A DNA stretch of 64,000 bases from Acidimicrobiales bacterium (GCA_029263175.1 JAJCXZ010000035.1:1-64000); one strand, 5' to 3'; numbered from the stretch's first letter, positions 54,219 through 62,919 are shown. A program made the numbers and translations. The notes: generated by a model from the sequence alone, not told the origin.

Positions 54219-54593
54219 ATGTCAACCAAACTGCGAATCATTTCGCTCGCGCTCGGAACCTTGATCCTCGCCTCGTCCTGCACGGTCGAAGAGATCGTCC
54301 AATACCTCGACTCCACCGAAGAGTTCCGCGATGTCCTCACTGTTGAAGAACTCGCCCGGCTGCGCCACTGCGAGTCCACCGACAACTACGAGGCCATCTC
54401 TCGGTCCGGCACCTACCGCGGTGCGTACCAGTTCGACCAGACGACTTGGGACGACGTCGCGGGGCGGCATTTCGAGTGGCTGGTGGGAATCGACCCGATC
54501 GATGTCGACCCGTGGTGGCAAGACTCGATGACCCGTGCGCTCTGGAGCGAGCGAGGCAGCCAACCATGGCCGATCTGTGGCACAAAGGTCTGA
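54219..54593 (+). CDS. Rpf-like transglycosylase lipoprotein
   Basis: 124 residues from ATG 54219 with a strong GAGGAGG site. Lipoprotein signal IISLALGTLILASSC, then a resuscitation-promoting-factor-like lysozyme domain: ELARLRHCESTDNYEAI with the catalytic Glu after Cys, GTYRGAYQFDQTTWDDVAG and the closing Trp-Pro-Ile-Cys, likely disulfide-bonded to the first Cys. Rpf enzymes cut peptidoglycan glycan strands and help cells leave dormancy. The short linker puts the enzyme close to the membrane. Confidence 0.85.
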   Translation: MSTKLRIISLALGTLILASSCTVEEIVQYLDSTEEFRDVLTVEELARLRHCESTDNYEAISRSGTYRGAYQFDQTTWDDVAGRHFEWLVGIDPIDVDPWWQDSMTRALWSERGSQPWPICGTKV

Positions 54594-54675
54594 CCAGCGC
54601 TTCCGGAAAACCGGGGTGTCACCGCCACCGCCCGTAGTCTCCAAACAAGAACAATATTGTGAGAGTCTGGCCGCC

Positions 54676-55296
54676 GTGACCGACGAACCGACCGGGGAAC
54701 TCCTGCTCCCAATCCTTGCCAAAGACACTGGCCCGGCTCGCGAATGGGCAGCCGCGGCGCAAGCCGATCAAGTTGCGGCGCCGCCTGATCTCCCCCAAGG
54801 CGACACCCATCTCAATGTCACCCGCACGTTTTGCTTTGTCGACCTCAGCGGCTTCACGGCCTACACCCGGGCCAAGGGGCCCCACGCCGCGGTACGACTG
54901 CTCGGCGAGTTCCGACAGGTCACGCGCAACGTTGCCGCCAAGCGCGGTGTGCGAGTGGCCAAGTGGCTGGGTGATGGCGTGATGGTGGTCGGCACCGAAC
55001 CGACCCCCACGATCGCATTCGGTGCTCATCTGGTGCACCACTTCCGCAACAGCGGCCTGAAAGTTCGCGTCGGCATCGCCACCGGCATCGCCCTGCTGTT
55101 CGAAGGTGACGACTACATCGGCGAGCCGGTGAATCTCGCGGCCAAGCTCTGTTCGGCCGCAGAACCCGGCGAGATGCTCGCGGTCACCGACACGACCAAT
55201 CTCCCCAGTTGGGTGCGGTCCGAGCAGGACATCTCCGTACGAATCAAAGGCATCGGATCGGTGGGCGGCGTCCACCGCCTCAAGCTCGCGATCTGA
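54676..55296 (+). CDS. Class III adenylate/guanylate cyclase domain protein
   Basis: 206 residues from GTG 54676; earlier in-frame codons overlap the Rpf gene and are not protein-like. Class III cyclase: FCFVDLSGFTAYTRAKG with the first metal Asp, VAKWLGDGVMVVG with the second, and the helix VNLAAKLCSAAEPGEM. The last carries Lys where catalytic cyclases have the transition-state Arg (NxAARL), so activity is in doubt. No membrane segment or sensor domain apart from about 55 N-terminal residues. Its stop overlaps the start of lnt. Confidence 0.85.
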   Translation: MTDEPTGELLLPILAKDTGPAREWAAAAQADQVAAPPDLPQGDTHLNVTRTFCFVDLSGFTAYTRAKGPHAAVRLLGEFRQVTRNVAAKRGVRVAKWLGDGVMVVGTEPTPTIAFGAHLVHHFRNSGLKVRVGIATGIALLFEGDDYIGEPVNLAAKLCSAAEPGEMLAVTDTTNLPSWVRSEQDISVRIKGIGSVGGVHRLKLAI

Positions 55297-56786
55297 TGAA
55301 CCGGTCTTCGGTCCGGTCGATCGCTGCCGGCCTCCTCCTCGCCGCCGCGATCCCGCCGTGGGGCTGGTGGCCGCTCGGGATGATCGGCATCGCGATCTGG
55401 TTCCGGTCGATCGAGGGAGTCGCCGGCCGTACGCGTTTCTGGCGTTCATTGCTCACCGGACTGGCCTGGTCGATTCCCACCACCATCTGGATGTTCGACC
55501 TCACGCCCGCCGGTTGGCCGGTATCGGTGATCATCTTCTCGGTCTTCCTCGCTCTGGCCGGGTTGCTGACGCCCGCGGAGGGGCGCCTCCGATCCGTTGC
55601 CTTCGTCGCCGCAATCGTGTTGATGGAACTGATCCGCTGGAACTGGCCGTTCGGCGGAACCCCGATCGGCACCTTCGCCATGGCCGGGGTCGCAACCCCA
55701 TTCGCCATGAGTGCGCGACTCTTCGGCTCGCCGCTGCTGGCCGCAATCCTCGTCGTCGCGTCGATCGCGGTCGCCGAAGCGAAACGCCGCGAATGGCGGC
55801 CGGCGGCGATCGCGGCCGGCATCGTCGTGGCGGCGACCATCGGCGGTCATCTCGGCGGCTCCCTCTTCGTCGATCAGGGCGAATCGATCGACGTGGCCGT
55901 GGTTCAAGGCGGCGGACCCCAGAACACACGAGCGGACCTGTGCACGACCCGTGCGGTGTTCGAACGCCACATGGAGGCGAGCGAATCAATCGACCGCGAC
56001 GTGGATCTGGTGCTGTGGCCCGAAGACGTCGTGCACCCCGCATCCGACGCCGCCATCACTCCCGACCGATGCGACCAGGCCCTTCTCCGCCTCGCCGAAG
56101 CCACCGACCGACTCGCCCGCCTGGCGACCGACCTCGATGCAGTCGTGGTGAGCGGATGGTTCGAGCAAGCCGAAGACGGCACCGCGAATCTCAACTACTC
56201 GATCGCTCAGTCACCCGATGGCACGGTCACCGGCCGCTACGACAAGGTGCGTCTCGTGCCCTTCGGCGAGTTCGTGCCGATGCGCTCCTTGATCGAGCGG
56301 TTCAGCGGCGAACTCCCCGCCCGCGACGTGCGATCAGGCACCGGCGAGGCCGTGCTTCAAACCGACGTCGGCCCACTCGGCGTCTCCATCTCGTGGGAGA
56401 TCTTCTTCGATCATCGAGCCCGCGACGCCATCGGCAACGGCGGCGAAGTACTCCTCAACCCCACCAACGGATCGAGCTACTGGCTCACCATCGTGCAGAG
56501 CCAACAGATCGCCGCGAGCCGTCTTCGAGCGTTCGAGACCGACCGATGGGTACTCCAGGCCGCACCGACCGGGTTCTCCGCGATCATCTCGCCTGATGCC
56601 GAGGTCATCGAGCGCACCGGGGTCGGTGAGCAGCGGGTGCTCTACGCCACGATCGAGCGGCGCACGGGCCGCACCCCCGCAGTTGCGCTGGGTGGCTGGC
56701 CGATATTCGTTTTCGCGCTCGTGACGCTCGGCGCCACGTGGGGCCCGACGTTGCGGCGGCGGATCAGACCTCGATCGACAGCGTGA
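55296..56786 (+). CDS. lnt: Apolipoprotein N-acyltransferase homologue with Ser for catalytic Cys
   Basis: 496 residues. Six hydrophobic spans at about 7-170 and one at the C-terminus flank a nitrilase-type domain (about 190-455). The triad Glu (LWPEDVV) and Lys ([14 protein letters not shown]) are conserved, but the nucleophile position reads ISISWEIFF instead of ICYE, so Ser replaces the thioester-forming Cys. Lnt adds the third acyl chain to lipoproteins in the membrane. The substitution implies an inactive, altered or oxyester mechanism. Three-base-coupled to the cyclase gene; 3' overlap with dtd. Confidence 0.88.
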   Translation: MNRSSVRSIAAGLLLAAAIPPWGWWPLGMIGIAIWFRSIEGVAGRTRFWRSLLTGLAWSIPTTIWMFDLTPAGWPVSVIIFSVFLALAGLLTPAEGRLRSVAFVAAIVLMELIRWNWPFGGTPIGTFAMAGVATPFAMSARLFGSPLLAAILVVASIAVAEAKRREWRPAAIAAGIVVAATIGGHLGGSLFVDQGESIDVAVVQGGGPQNTRADLCTTRAVFERHMEASESIDRDVDLVLWPEDVVHPASDAAITPDRCDQALLRLAEATDRLARLATDLDAVVVSGWFEQAEDGTANLNYSIAQSPDGTVTGRYDKVRLVPFGEFVPMRSLIERFSGELPARDVRSGTGEAVLQTDVGPLGVSISWEIFFDHRARDAIGNGGEVLLNPTNGSSYWLTIVQSQQIAASRLRAFETDRWVLQAAPTGFSAIISPDAEVIERTGVGEQRVLYATIERRTGRTPAVALGGWPIFVFALVTLGATWGPTLRRRIRPRSTA

Positions 56787-57201
56787 TCGGGCCGTCGTTC
56801 ACCAGCTCCACAGCCATCTCCGCCCCGAACCTTCCCGTCGCCACCGTGGCTCCGAGCGAACGCAACTCGGCGACCACCGCATCGACCAACGGTTCAGCCT
56901 GCTCGGGGCGCGCCGCGTCGGTGTACCCCGGTCGGCGCCCCTTGCGCGTGTCGCCGTAGAGAGTGAACTGGCTCACCACCAGCACCTCGCGCGAGGCGTC
57001 AGCGAGCGATACGTTCATCACCCCGTTGGCATCGTCGAAGATACGAAGATTCCAGAGCTTGTCGGCCAATTTCGCCGCGTGGGCCGGCGTGTCGTCGTGA
57101 GTCACGCCGACGAGCACCAGCGACCCGGCCGCGATCTCACCCACGATGTCGTCACCGACCGTGACCTTGGCCCGACTCACCCGCTGCACCAGTCCTCGCA
57201 C
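56764..57201 (-). CDS. dtd: D-aminoacyl-tRNA deacylase
   Basis: 145 residues from GTG 57201 ([17 protein letters not shown]), the family's usual N-terminus; a TACCCT box lies seven bases upstream. [17 protein letters not shown] and the C-terminal [11 protein letters not shown] are the two cross-dimer active-site motifs. It frees tRNAs from D-amino acids and glycine. The 3' end overlaps the convergent lnt gene by 23 bases. Confidence 0.95.
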   Translation of the reverse strand: MRGLVQRVSRAKVTVGDDIVGEIAAGSLVLVGVTHDDTPAHAAKLADKLWNLRIFDDANGVMNVSLADASREVLVVSQFTLYGDTRKGRRPGYTDAARPEQAEPLVDAVVAELRSLGATVATGRFGAEMAVELVNDGPITLSIEV

Positions 57202-57208
57202 CGCCCCG

Positions 57209-57214
57209 AGGGTA
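57209..57214 (-). promoter_or_regulatory. Predicted -10 box of dtd (leaderless)
   Basis: TACCCT on the minus strand, seven bases before GTG 57201. Confidence 0.45.
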
Positions 57215-57226
57215 CCGGGCGGCCCC

Positions 57227-57278
57227 AACGCACACTGGGGTCTGCCGTCGCAGCGAGAGCGCTGTCCCCATGTGCGTT
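57227..57278 (+). repeat. Palindromic element, expanded copy, upstream of the amidohydrolase
   Basis: Left arm AACGCACACTGGGG (57227-57240) pairs with CCCCATGTGCGTT (57266-57278) with one bulged base. The loop is 25 bases here instead of 5. AACGCACACTGGGGTCTG is identical in this element and in the one at 58502-58519. Confidence 0.8.
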
Positions 57279-57283
57279 AGCGT
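57278..57283 (+). promoter_or_regulatory. Predicted -10 box of the 57289 amidohydrolase gene
   Basis: TAGCGT, five bases before ATG 57289, starting at the last base of the palindromic element. Confidence 0.4.
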
Positions 57284-57288
57284 TGGCC

Positions 57289-58491
57289 ATGACCTCAACT
57301 GTGTTTTCCGGTGGACGGATCTTCGACGGAACCGGCAGCGCGCCCGAAGAGGGCGACGTCCGGGTGGTGGACGGCAGGATCGCCGAGGTCGGCGTCGGAC
57401 TCGAGGGTGACCATGAGATCGATGTCAGCGGCAAGACGATCTTCCCGGGGTTCTTCGACTGTCACGTCCATCTCACGATGACGACGATCGACACCGTCGA
57501 ACGTCTCAACACGCCGTTGTCGTACCGCTTCTACCAATCCATCCACAACATGCAGACGACGCTCAACGCCGGCATCACGAGCGTGCGCGACGCGTCCGGC
57601 GCCGACCTCGGTGTCAAACGAGCGGTCGACAACGGTCTGGTCCCCGGCCCACGCATGCAGATCTCCATCGCCATGTTGTCGCAGACCGGAGGGCACGGGG
57701 ACGGCCACGTGCTCTGCGGAGCCGAACTGAAGGTGCCGTACCCCGGAGGCCCGAGCGGCGTGGTCGACGGGCCCGATGAGATGCGGAAGCGCGTTCGAGA
57801 GCTGATTCGCGAGGGCGCAACCGTGATCAAGGTCGCCACCAGCGGCGGCGTGTTGTCACCGATCAGCGATCCGACCCGCGGCCATCTTCGCGACGCCGAA
57901 CTCGAGGTGCTGGTCGAGGAGGCCACCGCGGCCGGCCTGCATGTGATGGCTCACGCTCAGGCCACCGACGGCATCAAGGCTGCGATCCGCAGCGGTATTC
58001 GTTCCATCGAGCACGGCATCTATCTCGACGATGAGGCGGTCCAGATGATGCTCGACCGCGGCACGTACCTCGTCCCCACACTGCTCGCTCCGCGTATGGT
58101 CGTCGAGGCCGCCGACGGTGGTTCGCGGCTCAGTGACCGGGTGCTCGAGAAGGTCCACATGGTGATCGAAGCCCACACGGACTCGATCAGCCGAGCAATC
58201 GCCGCCGGAGTCAAGATCGCCATGGGAACCGACAGCGGGGTCGGCCCTCACGGCCAGAACCTCCGAGAACTGGGTCTCATGGTCGACGCCGGCCTCACAC
58301 CCAGCCAAGCCCTTGTGGCCACAACAAAGACGGCCGCCGAACTCCTCGGCGTCGAAGACGACCTGGGCACCATCCAGGAAGGCAAGCTCGCCGACCTGGT
58401 CGTGGTCGACGGCGACCCACTCGACGTCAGCCGGTTGCAGGCCAACATCGTCAGCGTCTACAAGGGCGGAGAACTGGTCGGGCCCGTCTGA
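57289..58491 (+). CDS. Amidohydrolase, imidazolonepropionase/prolidase-like
   Basis: 400 residues from ATG 57289. Composite domain start (VFSGGRIFDGTGSAPEEGDVRVVDGRIAEVG), H-x-H in FFDCHVHLTMT (about residue 60), IKVATSGGVLSPISDP with the metal-bridging Lys position, HAQATDGIKAAIRSGIRSIEHGIYLDD for the next His residues, and MGTDSGVGPHG for the final Asp. The family hydrolyses dipeptides (Xaa-Pro/Xaa-Arg) or cyclic amides. A palindromic repeat lies directly on each side of the gene. Confidence 0.9.
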   Translation: MTSTVFSGGRIFDGTGSAPEEGDVRVVDGRIAEVGVGLEGDHEIDVSGKTIFPGFFDCHVHLTMTTIDTVERLNTPLSYRFYQSIHNMQTTLNAGITSVRDASGADLGVKRAVDNGLVPGPRMQISIAMLSQTGGHGDGHVLCGAELKVPYPGGPSGVVDGPDEMRKRVRELIREGATVIKVATSGGVLSPISDPTRGHLRDAELEVLVEEATAAGLHVMAHAQATDGIKAAIRSGIRSIEHGIYLDDEAVQMMLDRGTYLVPTLLAPRMVVEAADGGSRLSDRVLEKVHMVIEAHTDSISRAIAAGVKIAMGTDSGVGPHGQNLRELGLMVDAGLTPSQALVATTKTAAELLGVEDDLGTIQEGKLADLVVVDGDPLDVSRLQANIVSVYKGGELVGPV

Positions 58492-58499
58492 AAGCGGTT

Positions 58500-58536
58500 C
58501 TAACGCACACTGGGGTCTGTCCCCAGTGTGCGTTAG
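58500..58536 (+). repeat. Perfect 16-bp palindrome with GGGGTCTGTCCCC core
   Basis: Arms 58500-58515 and 58521-58536 pair perfectly around the loop TCTGT, eight bases after the amidohydrolase stop. It could act as a hairpin in the 3' end of that transcript, although no U-tract follows. Confidence 0.88.
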
Positions 58537-58622
58537 GCCTGCCGCGGTGGTGTACGGCGTAAGTGCGGGCAGACTTGTTGCCTCTTTGACCGAAACGGTC
58601 GCCCCTGGAAGCCTGGTATCTC

Positions 58623-60011
58623 ATGTCTGCGGCCCCCTACATCCCCCCACGCGATGACGCGCCGCTTCGCATCGCGCTGCTGACCTACCGCGGCAAGCCC
58701 CACGTCGGCGGCCAGGGCGTCTATGTGCGCCATCTTTCGAAGGCCCTCGTCGACCTGGGCCACGCTGTCGAAGTGCTCGGTGGTCAGCCGTACCCGATTC
58801 TCGACGAGCGAGTCCCGCTGGTCGAGCTTCCGAGCCTCGACATCTGGGCCGACCCTCACCCCATGCGCAAACCGCGCCTATGGGAGTGGAAGGACTGGAC
58901 CGATGCCGTAGAGCACATTTCGTTCAACACGGGATCATTTTCTGAGCCGTTGGCGTTCAGTCTTCGGGCGTGGAAGCACCTGCACACCCGGCGTGATGAC
59001 TTCGATCTGATCCAGGATAACCAGACGCTGGGGTGGGGCATTCTCAAGCTCCATCAGGAGGGGTGGCCCATCCTCGAGACGATCCATCATCCGATCACCG
59101 TCGATCGGCGGCTTGAACTCGAGCATGCACGTGGCTGGTCGGAGCGCTGGGGAAAGCGACGCTGGTACTCCTTCACCAAGATGCAGACGCACGTCGCCAA
59201 ACGGATGCCGCGGATCATGTCGGTGAGCGAGTCGTCGAAAGCCGACATCTCCACTGACCACAACGTCGACCTCGACAAAATCCACGTCGTCCCCGTCGGC
59301 GTCGACCCCGATCTCTTCCTCCCGGTCGCGGGCGTCGAGCGTCGACCTGGTCACCTGGTGACCACCGCGTCGGCTGACGTGGCAATGAAGGGCCTCAAGT
59401 ACCTGCTCGAAGCCGTGGCCAAGCTCCGCACCGAGCGACACATGGAGCTCACGATCATCGGCACGCGCCGCCCCGATTCGCATGCCAGCCAGACCATGAC
59501 CGATCTCGGGTTGGACGACTGTGTGAACTTCGTGTCCGGTGTGCCGGACGAACGAATCGTCGAGCTCTACAGCGAAGCCGAACTCGCCGTCGTGCCGTCG
59601 CTGTACGAGGGGTTCTCGCTACCCGCCATCGAGGCCATGTCGTGTGGCGTGGCCCTGGTGGCCACCACCGGTGGCGCCCTCCCCGAAGTCGGCGGCAAGC
59701 ACGGCGAAACCTGCTTCCTCACCACGCCGGGCGACAGCGAGGCGCTCGCGTCCACAATTCGGGATGCACTCGACAATCCTGAGTTGCGGGCCAAGGTCGG
59801 CGCCCAGGGTCGCGAGCGGGTGAAGAACCAGTGGTCGTGGCGCCACACCGCCATCAGCACGGTCGAGCAGTATCGCGAGGTGCTTGCCGACCACGCCACC
59901 CGTATGAATGGCGAGGCCAACAACCGTTCGCGGCTCTCCGGCGCCGTCCGGATGAATGGGGAGGCCAACAACCGTTCGCGGATCTCCGGCGCCGTCCGGA
60001 GCGAGGAATAG
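58623..60011 (+). CDS. GT4 family glycosyltransferase with duplicated C-terminal tail
   Basis: 462 residues. N-terminal RIALLTYRGKPHVGGQGVYVRHLSKAL, donor domain with HVVPVGVDPDLFLPV, LVTTASADVAMKGLKYLLEAV, LTIIGTRRPD and the E-x7-E motif YEGFSLPAIEAMSCG. The last 35 residues are two copies of a 16-residue unit, MNGEANNRSRLSGAV with Arg, encoded by a 48-bp tandem duplication. First of a three-gene run with a methyltransferase and a terpenoid-cyclase-like protein; this trio looks like a conserved envelope-lipid or glycolipid unit, function unknown to me. Confidence 0.88.
   Translation: MSAAPYIPPRDDAPLRIALLTYRGKPHVGGQGVYVRHLSKALVDLGHAVEVLGGQPYPILDERVPLVELPSLDIWADPHPMRKPRLWEWKDWTDAVEHISFNTGSFSEPLAFSLRAWKHLHTRRDDFDLIQDNQTLGWGILKLHQEGWPILETIHHPITVDRRLELEHARGWSERWGKRRWYSFTKMQTHVAKRMPRIMSVSESSKADISTDHNVDLDKIHVVPVGVDPDLFLPVAGVERRPGHLVTTASADVAMKGLKYLLEAVAKLRTERHMELTIIGTRRPDSHASQTMTDLGLDDCVNFVSGVPDERIVELYSEAELAVVPSLYEGFSLPAIEAMSCGVALVATTGGALPEVGGKHGETCFLTTPGDSEALASTIRDALDNPELRAKVGAQGRERVKNQWSWRHTAISTVEQYREVLADHATRMNGEANNRSRLSGAVRMNGEANNRSRISGAVRSEE
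59901..59996 (+). repeat. 48-bp tandem duplication at the end of the GT4 gene
   Basis: Units 59901-59948 and 59949-59996 differ at three bases and keep the reading frame, adding 16 residues to the protein tail. Confidence 0.93.
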
Positions 60012-60781
60012 TGCTCACCGTCGACTACGACCGCCTCGGACTACGGGCCGGCGATCGTCTCCTCGATCTCGGCTGCGGTTTTGGCCGCCACACCTACGAA
60101 GCCCTCGTCCGTGGCGCCCATGTCGTCAGCTGTGACATGGCGCTGCCCGAGCTCGAGCAGGTCCGCGACACGGAGCCGGAGCTGATCGACAACGGCTTCT
60201 TTGACCGTGAACTGAGCCACACCCAGGTCCAGGGCGACGGCACCCGCCTGCCCTTCGCCGACAACAGCTTCGACAAGGTCATCGCCTCCGAGGTGCTCGA
60301 ACATGTGCCCGACGACATCGCCGCCTACGACGAGCTCATGCGGGTGACCAAGCCCGGCGGCACGGTGGCGGTCACCATCCCCGCTCGCTTCCCCGAGCGC
60401 GTTTGCTGGAAGCTCAGCTCCGACTACCACGCCCCCGCCGCTGAGGGCGGCCACGTCCGGATCTACAGCGAAGCCGAAGTGCGCTCCAAACTCTCCGGTG
60501 CCGGACTCGACCCCGTCGGCTCGCACAAGGCGCACGCCCTGCACTCCCCCTATTGGTGGTTGCGCTGCGTCGTTGGCGTCAACAACGAGATCGACGACAA
60601 CTGGTCGGTGCGCACCTACAACCAGCTCCTCGAGTGGGACATCATGAAACAGCCGTGGATCACCCGCGCGGCCGAGAAGATGCTCAACCCCGTGCTCGGC
60701 AAGAGCCTGGTCGTCTACGCCGACAAGTCGCCGCTGCGTACCCCCGCACCCACGGCCGGACAAGCCGCTCATGCTGCCTGA
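60011..60781 (+). CDS. Class I SAM-dependent methyltransferase
   Basis: 256 residues from GTG 60011, preceded by GAGGAA and overlapping the GT4 stop by one base. SAM motif I LLDLGCGFGRHTYEAL (about residue 17), motif II region VSCDMALPEL, VIASEVLEHVPDD and the post-motif LMRVTKPGGTVAVTIPARFPE place it in the Methyltransf_11 group. The C-terminal half has a family-specific extension. Substrate unknown, probably a product of the adjacent transferase or cyclase-like protein. Confidence 0.9.
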   Translation: MLTVDYDRLGLRAGDRLLDLGCGFGRHTYEALVRGAHVVSCDMALPELEQVRDTEPELIDNGFFDRELSHTQVQGDGTRLPFADNSFDKVIASEVLEHVPDDIAAYDELMRVTKPGGTVAVTIPARFPERVCWKLSSDYHAPAAEGGHVRIYSEAEVRSKLSGAGLDPVGSHKAHALHSPYWWLRCVVGVNNEIDDNWSVRTYNQLLEWDIMKQPWITRAAEKMLNPVLGKSLVVYADKSPLRTPAPTAGQAAHAA

Positions 60782-61841
60782 GGTTCCCGGCATTCTCACT
60801 GCGGCCGAGGTCCGACTCACCGCGGATCACATCGCCGAGTGGCAGCTGCCCGACGGCATGATCCCGTGGTACCCGGGCGGTCACGCCGACCCGTGGAATC
60901 ACGTTGAAGCCGCGATCGCGTTGGCGATCGGCGAGCGACGCGCCGAAGCCGAGGCCGCGTACCAATGGTTGGCCGACCTCCAACGAGACGATGGCGGCTG
61001 GCATCAGTACTACATCAACGGCGAGGTCGAGCAGGACAAACTCGATGCCAACGTCATCGCGTACGTCGCGGCCGGCACCTGGCATCACTTCCTGCTCTAT
61101 CGAGACCAGGGATTCCTCGAGACGATGTGGCCGGTGGTCGGCAAGGCGATCGACTTTGTTCTCGACCTTCAGCAGCCTCGCGGCGAGATTCTGTGGGCCC
61201 GCCACCCCGACGGCACTCCGTGGTCGTTCGCATTGCTCACTGGATCCTCGTCGATTGCTCACTCGCTTCGCTGCGCCATCGCGATCGCTCAGGAGCTCGG
61301 TGAAGAACGGCCCGACTGGGAACTCTCACTCGGCCAACTCGCGCACGCCATCCGCCACGAACCCGACACCGCATTTTCACCAAAGCATCGCTGGGCGATG
61401 GACTGGTATTACCCCGTGCTCTCCGGCGTGGTCAGCGGCGAAGCCGGCCGCGAACGTCTCAACGACCGTCTCGCCACGTTCTTGCTGCCCGACGAAGGCA
61501 TTCGGTGTGTCAGCGATCGGCCGTGGGTCACGGCCGCGGAGACCTGCGAATGCGCGCTCGCCTTCCTCGGTGTCGGCGACCGCGAAACGGCGCTGATGCT
61601 GTTCACCGCCGCCCAGCGGCTCCGCGAGCCTGACGGTCGCTACATCACCGGCAAGGTCCACCCGCAGGGCGACATGTTTCCGGCGGACGAGCGATCGACC
61701 TACAGCGCCGCGGCGGTCGTGCTCACGGCCGAAGCGCTCGATGGTTCATCGCCGGCCGCCCGGCTCTTCGCCGACCACACGTTCCTGCCGCCGATCATCG
61801 ACATCGACCCGATCAACCGAGACCAACACGTCCGGGATTGA
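60771..61841 (+). CDS. Prenyltransferase/squalene-cyclase-like alpha-toroid protein
   Basis: 356 residues, overlapping the methyltransferase gene by 11 bases. It is built of repeated helical pairs with motifs such as QLPDGMIPWYPGGHADPWNHVEAAIALAI, QRDDGGWHQYY and EGIRCVSDRPWVTAAETCECALAFLGVG, resembling the (alpha/alpha)6 barrel of prenyltransferase beta subunits and terpene cyclases. The catalytic DxDD of squalene cyclases is not visible. Co-transcribed with GT4 and methyltransferase genes. Function unknown; glycoside- or lipid-binding is as likely as cyclisation. Confidence 0.78.
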   Translation: MLPEVPGILTAAEVRLTADHIAEWQLPDGMIPWYPGGHADPWNHVEAAIALAIGERRAEAEAAYQWLADLQRDDGGWHQYYINGEVEQDKLDANVIAYVAAGTWHHFLLYRDQGFLETMWPVVGKAIDFVLDLQQPRGEILWARHPDGTPWSFALLTGSSSIAHSLRCAIAIAQELGEERPDWELSLGQLAHAIRHEPDTAFSPKHRWAMDWYYPVLSGVVSGEAGRERLNDRLATFLLPDEGIRCVSDRPWVTAAETCECALAFLGVGDRETALMLFTAAQRLREPDGRYITGKVHPQGDMFPADERSTYSAAAVVLTAEALDGSSPAARLFADHTFLPPIIDIDPINRDQHVRD

Positions 61842-61842
61842 G

Positions 61843-62082
61843 CTAGTCGACAGTCGGATCAGGGGTCCAGCGAGCCGGCAGCAACCGGACAACGACCCAC
61901 CCATCGTCAACCTGGCGCACGGAGATCGGCCTCGGCATCATGCGGGCGAGAGCCCGAGCCTCCTCAACCGAATCGGCCCGGGCCACGACATGCTCATCGC
62001 TCGGCCGATCCTCGAGCCGGGCAGCGCGCCCCGATGCAGTTTCATTCCGAACTGATGCTGTGTTTCGTGTGCTCAGATTCAT
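61843..62082 (-). CDS. Small protein of unknown function
   Basis: About 79 residues from ATG 62082; TTG 62091 is also possible. Only the C-terminal part looks conserved in style: ADSVEEARALARMMPRPISVRQVDDGWVVVRLLP, an alpha-beta unit like those of small ligand- or peptide-binding domains. The first 30 residues are low in protein-like features, so the true start may be further in. Convergent with the prenyltransferase-like gene, one base between stops. A 179-base gap without visible features follows on the right. Confidence 0.45.
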   Translation of the reverse strand: MNLSTRNTASVRNETASGRAARLEDRPSDEHVVARADSVEEARALARMMPRPISVRQVDDGWVVVRLLPARWTPDPTVD

Positions 62083-62261
62083 CCCGCTCAACCCCGCCTC
62101 GATCGGAAAGATCCACCCGGATCCGACCTCTATCAGTTAGGTCGGCGGGACCTTCGGCCGCGTTGAGTGAGTCGATTCCAGGGGCCCATGCCTCGTGGCA
62201 GGTTGCTCTAGCGCCCTAGGCCAAAGGGCCCACGTGAGACGCGTTTGATCCGTGACAAGTG

Positions 62262-62894
62262 TCAGCCGGACGACGAAACGATCCGGCGCAGTGTCCGCAG
62301 CGAGCCCGTCACACCGACCTCTTCGAACTCTCCGGACTCCAGAGCCCGGAGGTAGATCTCGTACGGCGGGCGACCACCGTCGGCTGGATCGGGGAACACA
62401 TCGTGGATCAGGAGGATGCCGCCGACTGCGACGTGCGGAACCCAGGTGTCGTAGTCGCGATGAGCGGGTTCGGAGCCGTGGCCGCCGTCGATGAACAGGA
62501 GCGCCAATGGGGTGGACCACACTGAGCCGACCGTCGGCGAATCGCCGACCAGCGCGACCACGGTGTCTTCGAGTCCGGCGTCGTGAATCGTTCGACGAAA
62601 GACCGGCAGTGTGTCCATCTTGGCGACCGCGGGGTCAACCAGATCGGCTTCGTGGTGCTCCCACCCAACCTGGTTCTCCTCGGAGCCCCGGTGGTGATCG
62701 AGCGCAAACAGCACTCTCCCCGACCTCTGGGCGGCGGCGCCGAGATAGACCGCGGACTTACCGCAGTAGCTCCCCACTTCGAGGAACGGGCCATCGACCT
62801 CAACGGCGGCGGCCGCTGCGTTCAACGCCAGACCCTCGTCCGAAGGCATGAAACCGCGGGCGGCTTCGGCGTGCGCGAGGAGTTCTGGGTCCAT
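62262..62894 (-). CDS. Class I SAM-dependent methyltransferase (Methyltransf_24-like)
   Basis: 210 residues from ATG 62894, which has TACCCT six bases upstream. SAM motif I FLEVGSYCGKSAVYLGAAAQ (about residue 38), FALDHHRG for motif II, LALLFIDGGHGSEPAHRDYDTW and GGILLIHDVFPD. The FIDGGH/HDVF pair is typical of Methyltransf_24, often found beside sugar- or natural-product genes. Substrate not predictable. 25 bases after the GtrA gene, probably with its own promoter. Confidence 0.88.
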   Translation of the reverse strand: MDPELLAHAEAARGFMPSDEGLALNAAAAAVEVDGPFLEVGSYCGKSAVYLGAAAQRSGRVLFALDHHRGSEENQVGWEHHEADLVDPAVAKMDTLPVFRRTIHDAGLEDTVVALVGDSPTVGSVWSTPLALLFIDGGHGSEPAHRDYDTWVPHVAVGGILLIHDVFPDPADGGRPPYEIYLRALESGEFEEVGVTGSLRTLRRIVSSSG

Positions 62895-62900
62895 CCCCGG

Positions 62901-62906
62901 AGGGTA
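62901..62906 (-). promoter_or_regulatory. Predicted -10 box of the 62894 methyltransferase (leaderless)
   Basis: TACCCT on the minus strand, six bases before ATG 62894. Confidence 0.45.
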
Positions 62907-62919
62907 ATGGTCGGGTGGG

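Noticed and set aside
58500-58536. Intrinsic terminator for the amidohydrolase gene
   Set aside because: The stem is strong but no T-run follows, and the same palindrome core occurs inside a coding sequence, so a repeat element is the better description.
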